Of a stretch of DNA of 64,000 nucleotides, positions 1 through 9,481 are shown one piece after another. This DNA is from Pseudomonas sp. DNDY-54. Its GTDB lineage: Bacteria > Pseudomonadota > Gammaproteobacteria > Pseudomonadales > Pseudomonadaceae. How positions within the stretch are numbered: the stretch's first letter is position 1; the number at the start of each line of letters is the position of its first letter. The notes under the pieces were generated by a model. The model saw nothing but the letters and a program-made list of their open reading frames with translations, was not told the DNA's origin and ran no database searches. Position numbers and translations under genes: made by a program. The stretch is from assembly GCF_019880365.1 (NCBI RefSeq), contig NZ_CP082271.1, forward strand, positions 248,001 through 312,000, read 5' to 3'.

Positions 1-297
1 GCCCATCGGCCAGTAGATGATGCCGCCGGGTGGCCAGAAGATCGACGCGACGCGGAATCGCGCACGCAGTTTGCCTTGCTGCAGCAGTTCGCCCTGATCA
101 TTGTTGAGCTTGTAGGGAATGCCGCCAGCGGCGGTCCAGAAGAACGGACGGGTCTTAACCAGGCCCTGGGAGTATTGCTGCGGTCGCTCATAGGCGGACA
201 CCTGGCTGTGTTCCGGCAGCTTGAAATAGGTCGCGGTGGAGCAACCGCTGAGGAAGATAGCGAGTGCCAACAGGCTCGCCGCTCGTTTCAACGTCAT
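1..297 (-). CDS. Putative lipoprotein, 3' end outside window
   Basis: The frame stays open from the ATG at 297 to the left edge (99 codons), so the C-terminus is missing. The N-terminus is a typical lipoprotein signal: two positive residues, a hydrophobic stretch and a lipobox LSGC with the acylated Cys at residue 19. The mature part has Tyr/Pro-rich segments and a GGIIYWP-like stretch near the break. I do not recognise the family. It is probably an envelope lipoprotein of unknown role. The upstream neighbour is a GNAT gene on the same strand, 226 bases away. Confidence 0.7.
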   Translation of the reverse strand, partial: MTLKRAASLLALAIFLSGCSTATYFKLPEHSQVSAYERPQQYSQGLVKTRPFFWTAAGGIPYKLNNDQGELLQQGKLRARFRVASIFWPPGGIIYWPMG

Positions 298-523
298 ATC
301 GATTCGTTCCTTGTGGTGATGCCCAGGGCACAAACCGCGCCCTGTATAGCGGGCGGCACTATACCCCCGCGCATGGATGATGGCGAAACCGTGGCGCTGA
401 ACGGCGCAGTCGCAAAACCGAGGTCGAGCGGTTGCCTCAACCACCGCGGGGTCAATGTAGCGCTACTGCTCTGGACCCTCGGCCTTGCTGTGGAGGTGCG
501 TTTGGAGGGGTCAGGCCTGCTGG

Positions 524-970
524 TCAAAGCGCATGACGGTACTGCAGGAAGCCGGAACGCTCGGCGATGCGCTCGTAAAGTTGCATCCCGGTGTGGTTGC
601 TCTCGTGAGTCAGCCAGTGCACTTTCGAGCTGCCGGCGGCGCGGGCCTCGGCGTAGACGTGTTCGATCAATCGACGTCCGACGCCGGTGCCGCGCAGTTC
701 CGGACTGACGAACAGATCTTGCAGATAACAGCTGTCTTCGACGGTCCAGTTGGAGCGGTGAAAGATCCACTGCACCAGGCCGTGCGCCTTCCCATCCTGC
801 CAAGCCAGTGCGGCGTGGGTGGGTTCGGTGGGGTCGAGGAAGCGTCGCCACGTGTTCGCGCTGATCTCAGCGGGCAGCTCGGTTTGGTAGAAGTTCAGGT
901 AGCCCAGCCACAGCGCCAGCCAGGCGTCGTGGTCATCGGCCGTTACGGGTCGGATTTGAATAGGCGACAT
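524..970 (-). CDS. GNAT family N-acetyltransferase
   Basis: Predicted cytoplasmic acetyl-CoA-dependent N-acetyltransferase of about 148 residues, the usual size for a single GNAT domain. The acetyl-CoA binding motif A is clear as SPELRGTGVGRRLIEHV, after a beta-strand LQDLFV. The C-terminal YERIAERSGFLQYR is the usual motif B ending. I prefer the ATG at 970, where the typical GNAT opening IQIRPVTADD begins; an ATG at 1000 would add ten residues. The substrate cannot be told from sequence. It is a single gene facing away from glutaminase. Confidence 0.85.
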   Translation of the reverse strand: MSPIQIRPVTADDHDAWLALWLGYLNFYQTELPAEISANTWRRFLDPTEPTHAALAWQDGKAHGLVQWIFHRSNWTVEDSCYLQDLFVSPELRGTGVGRRLIEHVYAEARAAGSSKVHWLTHESNHTGMQLYERIAERSGFLQYRHAL

Positions 971-1131
971 GCGGGTTCCGTCTGCTGTTGATTGGGACAT
1001 TGGAAGGCCTGCGGCAGGGTCTGGGATTGGCTGTGATGATCATCGTTTGCCTGGCGTCTGTAGCCTAGGACGCAAATGGCCGGCGCGGCAATGCACTGGC
1101 GTGCTGCGACTTTTCCACCCATGGGACCTGT

Positions 1132-2040
1132 ATGCAGAACCTGTTGAACGAAATCCTGGATGACGTCCGCCCATTACTCGGGCAGGGCAAGGTGGCCGAT
1201 TACATTCCAGCCCTGGCGGACGTGCCGGCCAATCAGCTGGGCATCGCCGTCTACAGCGCCGACGGCGAGCTCTACCACGCCGGCGATGCGAAAACGCTGT
1301 TCTCGATCCAGAGCATTTCCAAGGTGTTCAGCCTGGTCCAAGCGATCCAGCACAGTGGTGAATCGCTCTGGGACCGGCTGGGGCATGAGCCGTCCGGTCA
1401 GCCGTTCAACTCGCTGGTGCAGCTGGAGTTTGAGCGCGGCCGGCCACGCAACCCATTTATCAACGCCGGTGCCTTGGTGATTTGCGATATCAACCAGTCG
1501 CGCTTCGCGGTGCCGGCTTTGTCGATGCGCGATTTCGTGCGACACCTGTCTGGCAACCCGCTGATTGTCTCCGATTCACGGGTTGCTGAGTCGGAGTACC
1601 AGTACCGCGCGCGTAACGCCGCGATGGCTTACCTGATGCAGGCCTTCGGCAATTTTCACAACGATGTCGAGGCGGTGCTGCGCAGCTATTTCCATCACTG
1701 TGCCCTGCGCATGAGCTGCGTCGATCTGGCTCGTGCATTTGGTTTTCTCGCCCGCGACGGCGCATGCCTGAATGGTGGCGAGCCGGTGTTAAGCCCGCGG
1801 CAGGCCAAGCAGGTCAATGCCATCATGGCCACCAGTGGACTCTACGATGAGGCCGGCAACTTCGCCTATCGCGTTGGCCTGCCGGGCAAGAGCGGGGTGG
1901 GTGGCGGCATCGTCGCGGTGGTGCCGGGGCGCTTCACGGTATGCGTCTGGTCGCCCGAGTTGAATCAGGCCGGCAATTCGCTGATCGGTATGGCGGCACT
2001 GGAGAAACTGTCTCAGCGCATCGGCTGGTCTATCTTCTGA
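1132..2040 (+). CDS. glsA: Glutaminase
   Basis: Hydrolyses L-glutamine to glutamate and ammonia in the cytoplasm. The 302-residue length and the whole sequence fit the serine-dependent glutaminase family (beta-lactamase-like fold). The catalytic SxxK motif is S61-I-S-K64, inside the conserved FSIQSISKVF block. Other family blocks are visible: GxPxNPFINAGALV-like, SESEYQYR-like and the C-terminal GLPGKSGVGGGI. The start at 1132 gives the expected N-terminus. No operon partner; the carbonic anhydrase gene begins 131 bases downstream. Confidence 0.95.
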   Translation: MQNLLNEILDDVRPLLGQGKVADYIPALADVPANQLGIAVYSADGELYHAGDAKTLFSIQSISKVFSLVQAIQHSGESLWDRLGHEPSGQPFNSLVQLEFERGRPRNPFINAGALVICDINQSRFAVPALSMRDFVRHLSGNPLIVSDSRVAESEYQYRARNAAMAYLMQAFGNFHNDVEAVLRSYFHHCALRMSCVDLARAFGFLARDGACLNGGEPVLSPRQAKQVNAIMATSGLYDEAGNFAYRVGLPGKSGVGGGIVAVVPGRFTVCVWSPELNQAGNSLIGMAALEKLSQRIGWSIF

Positions 2041-2171
2041 GCGACATCGGTTCTTGATTCACCCGGCCGGGGACGGGGTTCCCGGTCATTGTCACGGTCT
2101 GTCACATCTCTGCGGTGTCCGACCTGAAGCATGCAACGTCGTAGCTAACCAACCAAGAGAGAGATCGCGTT

Positions 2172-2867
2172 ATGAGTCTCGAAGACAAGACGACCGAAAC
2201 GGCGCAGGAGGCGCTCGACAACCTGATCGCCGGTGTCATGCAGTTTCGTGAGGAGGTTTATCCGCAGCAGCGTGAGCTGTTCAATAAACTGGCCCACGAG
2301 CAGACACCACGTGCGATGTTCATCACCTGCGCGGACTCGCGCATCCTGCCTGAGCTGATCACGCAAAGTTCGCCCGGCGACCTGTTCGTCACCCGCAATG
2401 TCGGCAATATCGTGCCGCCGTACGGCATCATGAATGGCGGCGTGTCGACTGCTATCGAGTTCGCCGTGATGGCGCTCGGCGTTCACCACATCATCGTGTG
2501 CGGCCATTCCGATTGTGGGGCGATGAAGGCGGTGTTGAACCCGGCCAGCCTGGATGGCATGCCAACCGTCAAGACCTGGCTGCGGCATGCCGAGGTGGCT
2601 CGTACGGTGGTGGAAGAAAATTGCGGCTGCGCCGACCACAACACCCTGGGCATTCTCACCGAGGAAAACGTGCTGGCCCAACTCGATCACCTGCGCACCC
2701 ACCCGTCAGTGGCGGCGCGGCTCGCCAGCGGTCAGCTGTTCATTCATGGCTGGGTGTACAACATCGGCACCAGCGAGATCCGCGCGTACGATGCAGCACG
2801 CGGTGAGTTCCGCCTGATTGGCGATGGTCCCCTGCCGATGGCGACACCGAAATCGCGCTACGTGTGA
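2172..2867 (+). CDS. can: Beta-class carbonic anhydrase
   Basis: Zinc enzyme interconverting CO2 and bicarbonate in the cytoplasm. The 231-residue protein has the beta-class signature: Cys53-x-Asp55-x-Arg57 in ITCADSR, the NVGNIVPPYG block, and His112-x2-Cys115 in GHSDCGAM. All three zinc ligands and the Asp-Arg dyad are intact. A purine-rich AGAGAGA precedes the ATG at about nine bases. A second, unrelated alpha-class carbonic anhydrase lies at 45862-46593 and has a signal peptide, so this organism probably hydrates CO2 on both sides of the inner membrane. Confidence 0.95.
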   Translation: MSLEDKTTETAQEALDNLIAGVMQFREEVYPQQRELFNKLAHEQTPRAMFITCADSRILPELITQSSPGDLFVTRNVGNIVPPYGIMNGGVSTAIEFAVMALGVHHIIVCGHSDCGAMKAVLNPASLDGMPTVKTWLRHAEVARTVVEENCGCADHNTLGILTEENVLAQLDHLRTHPSVAARLASGQLFIHGWVYNIGTSEIRAYDAARGEFRLIGDGPLPMATPKSRYV

Positions 2868-2888
2868 GGCGGACCGCCGTCGATGCGG

Positions 2889-3682
2889 TCACGGCGCCTT
2901 GCGGTCGCGGATCAAATAGCAGAGGTCGGGGGTTTTGCTGCAGCCGGCATAGCCCTCGTCGATGACGTCATTGAGTGCATGCTGCAGGCGCTGGACGGCT
3001 TCGTCGGGGGTGTCTTTGTGCAGCGCCAGGTACAGATCTTCAGCGCGATATTTGAGTACGGGTTTGAGCTCTTCGGCGCCTTGCGCCTTGGCGTAGTAAC
3101 GCCAGACCGGATCGGCAGTCGCCCACAGGTCGAGGCGACCACTGAGCAGTTTGCGCAGATTCTCGTCTTCGCTGAGGCTGTCAATCGGGCGTAGGCCTTG
3201 GCTCTCGAGGTACTGGCTGACGCCACTGCTTTTTTGCGCGCCGATTTCGAGTCCCTTGGCCTGGCTCAGCGTGTTCACCTCGATTGGCCTGTCCGCGCTG
3301 GCAAGCAGGACGCTCTCGTAACGGGCCAGCGGACCCACCCATTTGAATTGCCTTTCGTTGTGTTCAGTGCGCGTCACTGAAAAGAGGCCGTGCCCGGTAT
3401 CCGTAAGCGTCTGGTTGTAGAGGCGATCCCAGGGCGATCGAAGGGTGAGGCTATAGCCGATACCGGCACGCTTGAAAATTTCCCTTACGGTGTCTGTTGC
3501 AATCCCTTGAACCTCGTCGCCGCGGGCGAAGTTCTTATGGTTCGGCCCCATGTTGAACGGTGGGAAATTGTCGGTTTGCAGAATGATTTGATAGTTGGTC
3601 GGTAATTCCGCGTGAGCCGCACTGCTTAGGGTGAGCAGCAGGCTGAGCGATAGGATGGCTTTGCAGGAACGGCCCTTGGCAT
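2889..3682 (-). CDS. Periplasmic amino-acid-type solute-binding protein, apparent frameshift in signal peptide
   Basis: The body (from the internal ATG at 3551, 220 residues) is a SBP_bac_3-type periplasmic binding protein. In the same frame upstream lie a strand YQIILQTDNFPPFNM and a hydrophobic signal segment ending in AAHA, but no ATG, GTG or TTG exists in that frame. An ATG at 3682, preceded by AAGGAG at short spacing, lies in another frame. One extra G in the GGG run at 3673-3675 would join it to the signal peptide as MPRGRSCKAILSLSLLLTL. Either the gene is disrupted or one base is missing from the assembly. No permease or ATPase genes adjoin it, as is common for stand-alone members in Pseudomonas. 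Confidence 0.7.
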
Positions 3683-3909
3683 CGGCTCCTTGACGCTGTG
3701 TTTTTGTTGTTGGCCATTGAAGGGTAGTTCGCCGGTAGATAGCTCGCCAGCGCTCGGTTGGCTCAGCGTGCCGCGATTCGCGTTTGTTCGCAGGCAGGAA
3801 TCAGCCGAGATGTTGTCTGTAGCGAGGGGATTGGGCAGTTGACGCAGGCGGGCGAGTGCGCGACCGGGACGGTCAGCGCACTGAGGAATTGTGGGCCGTC
3901 TGGCAGTGA

Positions 3910-4362
3910 TTACTTGTGCAGTACGAATTGGCCCGTGAAGCGCACCGCGTCGCGACCGTCGGCTGCCAGAATCCGGCTGTGTAGCGTCAGGCGAGAGCGG
4001 CCCCGGCGTCGGTAGATCGCTTCGAACCGGTCCCAGGCACCCTCGTCTGGTGCGGAGCAAATCGCGGTCGCGTCATCCAGCACCGGCAGGGGATAGTCGA
4101 TCTGTCCCTCCTGAATGACGATGTGTCCGTCTTCGATCCCTGCCTCGCGCAGGCGCAGGTGCAACCAGCCCCATCCCGCCAGCACCGACGCGCAATACAG
4201 GCTGCCGCCGAACATGCTGCTCTTGTGGTTGATGTTCGCTTGCAGCGGGACTTTCAGGCGCAGCTCATGGTTTTCCCAATGCTCAACGCGCAGGCCCATG
4301 GCCCGAGTGAGTGGGATGTCGTGATGAAGAATGGCTTCCAGATAGCGGCTGTCGCGGCTCAT
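3910..4362 (-). CDS. Hotdog-fold thioesterase, YiiD C-terminal type
   Basis: Probable acyl-CoA or acyl-ACP thioesterase with a single hotdog domain of about 150 residues. The sequence resembles the C-terminal domain of YiiD: an IPLTRAMGL segment, NINHKSSMFGGSLY (conserved N-H/GG region at the active-site helix start) and a strand-rich second half. I chose the ATG at 4362 because homologous sequence begins there; a GTG at 4443 would add 27 residues of unlikely N-terminus. The acyltransferase half found in some YiiD proteins is absent. Substrate unknown. Confidence 0.75.
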   Translation of the reverse strand: MSRDSRYLEAILHHDIPLTRAMGLRVEHWENHELRLKVPLQANINHKSSMFGGSLYCASVLAGWGWLHLRLREAGIEDGHIVIQEGQIDYPLPVLDDATAICSAPDEGAWDRFEAIYRRRGRSRLTLHSRILAADGRDAVRFTGQFVLHK

Positions 4363-4494
4363 GCCGGGGGGTTCCCAAAACGTTTGCAGATACAGGCAGA
4401 CGTCAAGCATGACTGCTGAGTCACGAGATTGCCAGTGGTCCACTCGCGCTTTTTTTAAGCAGCCAAAAGGCCAGTCAGCGGCACCGTTAGCGAC

Positions 4495-4932
4495 TCAGCG
4501 AGCAGCAGTTTTCTGCTGGTACGCGCAATACCCCGGCCGCGGGCCAACCCGCGGATGGTTGCGGCAGGTATCGGGCCGCTTGGCGTATACCGTGCATAAG
4601 CGGGTTTGCCGATCGAGGTACAGGCAGTCGCCGTTGGTCATCCGGGTGAGGGTAAAAAGCCCGTGCTTTTGATTGAAGTGCTCGATGATGCCCGCTTTGC
4701 TCAGGCGTTTGGCGATCTGCTTGGCCGGTTCATCACGTTCGAAGGCATCGACGGCCTCCAAGCGAATCAGGTCGTCTATGCGCACTTCGATCGGCAGCGT
4801 GCAGCAGGTTGCCCGGCAATCACCGCACAATCCATTGCTATAGCGAGCCCAGGTTTCCAGGCGGTCGGGGTCGGCAGAAGCAATCAGTCGAGTCTTCACG
4901 AAGCGGCATCGATAAGGGCGGCGCGCGATCAT
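4495..4932 (-). CDS. YkgJ family cysteine-cluster protein
   Basis: Small cytoplasmic protein of 145 residues with the cysteine pattern of the YkgJ family, which is predicted to bind zinc or iron: C-GDC-RATCC near residues 36-44, then GDCLYLD, LCTVY, DTCRNHP and a C-terminal GYC. Family function is unknown. A GTG at 4899 could be the true start, giving a more typical N-terminus (VKTRLIASAD); I kept the ATG at 4932 because no ribosome binding site decides between them. Confidence 0.75.
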   Translation of the reverse strand: MIARRPYRCRFVKTRLIASADPDRLETWARYSNGLCGDCRATCCTLPIEVRIDDLIRLEAVDAFERDEPAKQIAKRLSKAGIIEHFNQKHGLFTLTRMTNGDCLYLDRQTRLCTVYAKRPDTCRNHPRVGPRPGYCAYQQKTAAR

Positions 4933-5101
4933 AACGACCCCGCGTGGAATTTCCAGCGAATCCGACGAGTCGAACGCCGGACAGACGGTCGCGCAGACTC
5001 AGCCGAAACCTGCAAACCTGTCTGCATTGCCTTTTTGCCGAGGTGGCCCGGTGCTGCCATGAACCCCTCATTTCCTAATATTCCGCTCACGAGGTCTGTC
5101 C

Positions 5102-7561
5102 ATGACGCAAGAATCGAACGCTCCCAACGCCGACGAAGTCGCAGCCTTCCGTAACTCGATCATCAGCAAGCTGACCTACTCGATCGGCAAGGACCCGGAA
5201 CATGCATCCGATCATGATTGGTTCGAGGCGGTAGCGCTGGCGACCCGTGATCGGATGATCGATCAGTGGATGGACCGGACGCGGGAAGGTTATCGCCAGG
5301 GCAAGAAGCGTGTGTATTACCTCTCGCTGGAATTCCTGATTGGCCGTTTGCTGACCGATAGCTTGAGCAACTTGGGCCTGCTCGACGTGGCGCGCGATGC
5401 ACTTGCGGGCGTCGACGTGGACTTCGAGCGCATCCGCGTGCTGGAGCCCGACGCGGCGTTGGGCAACGGCGGGCTGGGGCGGTTAGCGGCCTGTTTCATG
5501 GAGAGTATGGCGACGCTCGGCGTGGCCGCGCATGGTTACGGTATTCGCTACGATCATGGCCTGTTTCGTCAGGCGATCGTCGATGGTTGGCAGCACGAGC
5601 AGACCGAAACCTGGCTGAATTTCGGCAATCCCTGGGAATTCGAGCGCCCCGAAGTCAGCTACCTGATCGGCTTTGGCGGCAGCGTGGCGGCGATGCCGGT
5701 CGATGGCGGTGGCGGCGATCAGCCCAAGCATTTCTGGCATTGGGCCGAAGGGGTCCGAGCCATCGCCTACGACACGCCAGTCGTCGGCTGGCGGGGCGCC
5801 AGCGTCAATACCCTGCGTCTGTGGCGCGCGCGTGCAGAGGCGGACTTCCATCTGGAGCGTTTCAATGCCGGCGACCACATCGGCGCGGTGGCCGAAGAAG
5901 CGCGGGCGGAGAGCATTTCGCGGGTGCTGTATCCGGCCGACAGCACCGAAGCGGGGCAGGAGCTGCGCCTGCGACAGGAGTATTTCTTCGTCGCCGCCTC
6001 CTTGCAGGACCTGCTGCGCCGGCACATGGAACAGCGCGGCACGCTGATGAACCTGCCCGAGTTCGCCGCGATCCAGCTCAATGACACGCACCCGGCTATT
6101 GCGGTGGCGGAGCTGATGCGATTGCTCGTCGACGTGAACGACATTCCGTGGCGCAAGGCTTGGGAGCTGACCGTCGGCACCTTGTCCTACACCAACCATA
6201 CGCTGCTGCCCGAGGCGCTGGAGACTTGGCCGGTGGGCCTGATGGAGCGGCTGCTGCCGCGCCATATGCAGATCATCTACCTGATCAACGCCCAGCATCT
6301 CGATGCGTTGCGCGAACGCGGCATCCACGACCTCGATCTGCTGCGCTCAGTCTCGCTCATCGAGGAAGGGCATGGCCGCCGTGTGCGCATGGGTAACCTG
6401 GCGTTCCTGGGCTCGCACTGCGTCAACGGCGTCTCGGCATTGCACACCGGTTTGATGCGCGAGACGGTCTTCACCGATCTGCATTCGCTGTACCCCAAAC
6501 GCATCAGCAACAAAACCAATGGCATCACCTTCCGGCGCTGGCTGTATCAGTCCAACCCGCAGCTGACCCAACTGCTGGTCGAGCATGTTGGCGAAGAGTT
6601 ATTGGACTCGCCGGAAACTCTGTTGCGCCAGCTCGAACCGTATGCCGACCAACCCAACTTCCGCGCACGCTTCGCCGCGCAGCGCCTGGGCAACAAGCAA
6701 TTGCTTGCGCGCATGATTCAGGAGCGTCTGGGCATCAGCGTCGATCCGAATGCGTTGTTCGATGTGCACGTCAAGCGCATCCACGAATACAAGCGTCAGT
6801 TGCTGAACCTGCTGCATACCGTCGCGCTGTATCAGGCGATTCGCTCTGATCCGGGCGGCCATTGGGTTCCGCGCGTGAAGATCTTCGCCGGCAAGGCGGC
6901 GGCCAGTTATCACACGGCCAAACTGATCATCAAATTGACCAACGACATCGCGCGGACCATTAACGACGACCCGACGGTACGGGGCCTGCTGAAGGTCGTG
7001 TTCCTGCCCAACTACAACGTCAGTCTCGCCGAGCGGATCATCCCGGCCGCCGACCTGTCCGAACAGATATCCACCGCAGGGCTCGAGGCGTCGGGAACCA
7101 GCAACATGAAGTTCGCCCTCAACGGCGCGCTGACCATTGGCACGCTGGATGGCGCCAACGTCGAAATGTGCGAGCAGATCGGTGCTGAGCACATGTTCAT
7201 CTTCGGCATGACCGCCCAGGAAGTCGAGGCGCGCAAGCAGGCCAACGAGTACAGCGCCGAGGCCACCATCATTGGGTCTCCGCGGCTTAATGAAGTGCTG
7301 ATGGCGATCCGCGACGGTGCCTTCTCCGCTGAGGACCCGGCCCGTTACACCGCCTTGATCGATGGGCTGACATGGCACGACACCTTCATGGTCTGTGCCG
7401 ATTTCGAGGCGTACTGGCAGGCGCAGCTTGAGGTCGAAGCGCGCTGGCGTGATGCTGATAGCTGGTGGCGCTCAGCCGTGTTGAATACGGCCCGCACCGG
7501 CTGGTTCTCATCGGATCGCACTATTCGGGAATACGCCGAGGAAATCTGGAAAGTGCTCTGA
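5102..7561 (+). CDS. glgP: Glycogen/maltodextrin phosphorylase
   Basis: Phosphorolytically removes glucose-1-phosphate from alpha-1,4-glucans. At 819 residues it is full length for the GT35 family. Recognisable blocks run in order: YYLSLEFLIGR, LGNGGLGRLAACF, QLNDTHPAIAVAELMR, VKRIHEYKRQLLN and the pyridoxal-phosphate site EASGTSNMKF with the Schiff-base Lys at residue 670. No other glycogen genes lie nearby. A strong hairpin follows 13 bases after the stop. The next gene is fructose-1,6-bisphosphatase, separately transcribed but also in sugar-phosphate metabolism. Confidence 0.96.
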   Translation: MTQESNAPNADEVAAFRNSIISKLTYSIGKDPEHASDHDWFEAVALATRDRMIDQWMDRTREGYRQGKKRVYYLSLEFLIGRLLTDSLSNLGLLDVARDALAGVDVDFERIRVLEPDAALGNGGLGRLAACFMESMATLGVAAHGYGIRYDHGLFRQAIVDGWQHEQTETWLNFGNPWEFERPEVSYLIGFGGSVAAMPVDGGGGDQPKHFWHWAEGVRAIAYDTPVVGWRGASVNTLRLWRARAEADFHLERFNAGDHIGAVAEEARAESISRVLYPADSTEAGQELRLRQEYFFVAASLQDLLRRHMEQRGTLMNLPEFAAIQLNDTHPAIAVAELMRLLVDVNDIPWRKAWELTVGTLSYTNHTLLPEALETWPVGLMERLLPRHMQIIYLINAQHLDALRERGIHDLDLLRSVSLIEEGHGRRVRMGNLAFLGSHCVNGVSALHTGLMRETVFTDLHSLYPKRISNKTNGITFRRWLYQSNPQLTQLLVEHVGEELLDSPETLLRQLEPYADQPNFRARFAAQRLGNKQLLARMIQERLGISVDPNALFDVHVKRIHEYKRQLLNLLHTVALYQAIRSDPGGHWVPRVKIFAGKAAASYHTAKLIIKLTNDIARTINDDPTVRGLLKVVFLPNYNVSLAERIIPAADLSEQISTAGLEASGTSNMKFALNGALTIGTLDGANVEMCEQIGAEHMFIFGMTAQEVEARKQANEYSAEATIIGSPRLNEVLMAIRDGAFSAEDPARYTALIDGLTWHDTFMVCADFEAYWQAQLEVEARWRDADSWWRSAVLNTARTGWFSSDRTIREYAEEIWKVL

Positions 7562-7572
7562 GTATGGGCGCG

Positions 7573-7613
7573 CGGCCTGGTTGGCTCCGTTGAGCGGAGC
7601 TGGCAGGCCGTTT
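7573..7613 (+). terminator. Probable terminator after glgP
   Basis: Two nested stems follow the glgP stop: CGGCCTG (7573-7579) pairs with CAGGCCG (7604-7610), and inside it GCTCCG pairs with CGGAGC around TTGAG. A short TTT follows. The stem is strong but the T-run is short, so termination is likely rather than certain. Confidence 0.6.
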
Positions 7614-7768
7614 GAGGATGCTCCCGGTTCGGGGAGGGCGGAGGCACAGCGTTGAAGGCACTTTGCCGCCTCGCTGAACTCCGCGCCCTGTTGGCAGGTC
7701 TGAGGGAGGGTTAGATTCCCCCTGGCCTGCTAAACTGCGCGGGTTTTTCCATCCTCCGGAGCCATTCC

Positions 7769-8779
7769 ATGTCACGCGTAACCCTGAGTCGCTACTTGAT
7801 TGAGCAGACCCGCAGCAACAACACCCCTGCAGATCTGCGCTTCCTTATCGAGGTAGTGGCTCGAGCGTGCAAGGAAATCAGCCACGCGGTATCCAAGGGT
7901 GCGCTGGGCGGCGTGCTTGGCAGCGCCCATAGCGAGAACATCCAGGGCGAAGTGCAGAAGAAGCTGGACGTGCTGTCCAACGAGATCCTGCTCGAAGCCA
8001 ACGAGTGGGGCGGTCACCTGGCCGGCATGGCCTCGGAAGAAATGGACAATGCTTATCAGATCCCCGGCAAGTACCCCAAAGGGGCCTATCTGCTGGTGTT
8101 CGATCCGCTGGATGGGTCCAGCAACATTGACGTCAACGTGTCGGTTGGCACTATCTTCTCGGTGCTGCGTTGTCCCGGTGAATGCTTCACACAGAACGAC
8201 GCGCTGGGTGAAGAGGCGTTCCTTCAGCCAGGCACCAAGCAGGTGGCGGCCGGTTACGCCATCTACGGACCGCAGACCATGCTGATGCTGACGCTGGGCA
8301 ATGGCGTTATGGGCTTCACGCTGGATCGCGAGCTGGGCAGCTTCGTGCTAACCCACGAGGACATCTGCGTACCGGAAAGCACGGCTGAATTCGCCATCAA
8401 CATGTCCAATCAGCGCCATTGGGAAGCACCGGTGCAGCGTTACGTTGGCGAGCTGTTGGCTGGCACCGAAGGCCCCTTGAACAAGAATTACAACATGCGC
8501 TGGATCGCCTCCATGGTGGCCGATGTGCATCGCATTTTGACCCGTGGCGGCATGTTCATGTACCCACGCGATTCCCGTGAGCCGGGCAAGGCCGGCAAGC
8601 TGCGGTTGATGTACGAAGCCAACCCGATGTCATTCATCATCGAGCAGGCCGGCGGCGCCGCCACGACCGGCACTCAGCGTATCCTCGACGTCCAGCCCGA
8701 ATCGCTGCATCAACGCGTACCGGTCTTCCTGGGCTCCAAGGAAGAAGTCGAGCGCGTCACCGGCTATCACCAGGCCTGA
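7769..8779 (+). CDS. fbp: Class I fructose-1,6-bisphosphatase
   Basis: Gluconeogenic enzyme hydrolysing fructose-1,6-bisphosphate to fructose-6-phosphate. The 336-residue length fits class I. The metal-binding motif DPLDGSSNID begins at Asp112, and the GGMFMYPRDSREPGKAGKLRLMYEANPM block near residue 256 and the following IIEQAGG are the conserved substrate and metal site. The start is preceded by a CTCCGGAG-like Shine-Dalgarno. A DUF924 gene follows three bases after the stop and is probably co-transcribed. Confidence 0.97.
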   Translation: MSRVTLSRYLIEQTRSNNTPADLRFLIEVVARACKEISHAVSKGALGGVLGSAHSENIQGEVQKKLDVLSNEILLEANEWGGHLAGMASEEMDNAYQIPGKYPKGAYLLVFDPLDGSSNIDVNVSVGTIFSVLRCPGECFTQNDALGEEAFLQPGTKQVAAGYAIYGPQTMLMLTLGNGVMGFTLDRELGSFVLTHEDICVPESTAEFAINMSNQRHWEAPVQRYVGELLAGTEGPLNKNYNMRWIASMVADVHRILTRGGMFMYPRDSREPGKAGKLRLMYEANPMSFIIEQAGGAATTGTQRILDVQPESLHQRVPVFLGSKEEVERVTGYHQA

Positions 8780-8782
8780 CTG

Positions 8783-9385
8783 ATGCAGGCGCCATGGCTG
8801 GAACTGCTGAACTGGTGGTTCGGCGAAGGCGCCAGCGCTGCTGAGATCGCCAGGCAAAAGCAAGGGCTTTGGTTTGGCTACCGGGCTGAACAGGACGCTG
8901 AGGCGCGTCAGCGCTTCGGTGAACTGACCGACAAGGCGCAGGCAGGCGAGCTGGACGCCTGGGCTCAATCGCCACAGGGTTGGCTGGCCCTGGTACTGCT
9001 GCTCGATCAGCTGCCACGAATGATTTATCGAGGCACCGCACAGGCGTTTGCCGGCGATGAGCGAGCACTTCAGCTCGTACGCGACGGCATGGCCCACGGC
9101 GGCGATGTGCTCTTGGCGCCGATTCAGCGTGTGTTTATCTATCTGGTGCTCGAGCATGCGGAAAACCTCAGCATGCAAGATCTGGCGGTGCAGCAATTCG
9201 AATTGCTGCTCAGCATCGCGAGTGCCGACGAGCAGAAGCTTTTTGGTGAATTTCTGGACTTTGCAGAACGTCATCGGAGCGTGATTGCGCGTTTTGGTCG
9301 ATTTCCCCACCGCAATAGCGCACTGGGGCGGGACTCTAGCGAGGCCGAGCGGGCTTTTCTCGCCGAACCCGGTTCGCGCTTCTAG
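8783..9385 (+). CDS. DUF924 family protein
   Basis: Cytoplasmic protein of 200 residues in the DUF924 family, a TPR-like all-helical fold of unknown function. The family hallmarks are visible: an N-terminal WWFG, LWFGYRAEQDAEARQRFG, the LVLLLDQLPRMIYRGTAQAFAGD block and FIYLVLEHAENL. It starts three bases after fbp, so the two are likely one transcript; co-occurrence with fbp is suggestive only. Confidence 0.85.
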   Translation: MQAPWLELLNWWFGEGASAAEIARQKQGLWFGYRAEQDAEARQRFGELTDKAQAGELDAWAQSPQGWLALVLLLDQLPRMIYRGTAQAFAGDERALQLVRDGMAHGGDVLLAPIQRVFIYLVLEHAENLSMQDLAVQQFELLLSIASADEQKLFGEFLDFAERHRSVIARFGRFPHRNSALGRDSSEAERAFLAEPGSRF

Positions 9386-9481
9386 TCGCGGCGCGGAACC
9401 TCCCAAGCGGCCCGCTTCCTAAGTTATTACTAGCCAGGCGCGGCCAAGCACGGCAGCTGCCGACCTTCAAAGGAACCCATC

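Noticed and set aside
3626..4060. 144-codon minus-strand frame upstream of the solute-binding protein
   Set aside because: Overlaps the thioesterase gene and has no protein-like features; only its MPRAVP segment matters, as the out-of-frame start of the binding protein.
5483..6328. 281-codon open frame antisense to glgP
   Set aside because: Shadow frame; composition follows the opposite strand's codons.
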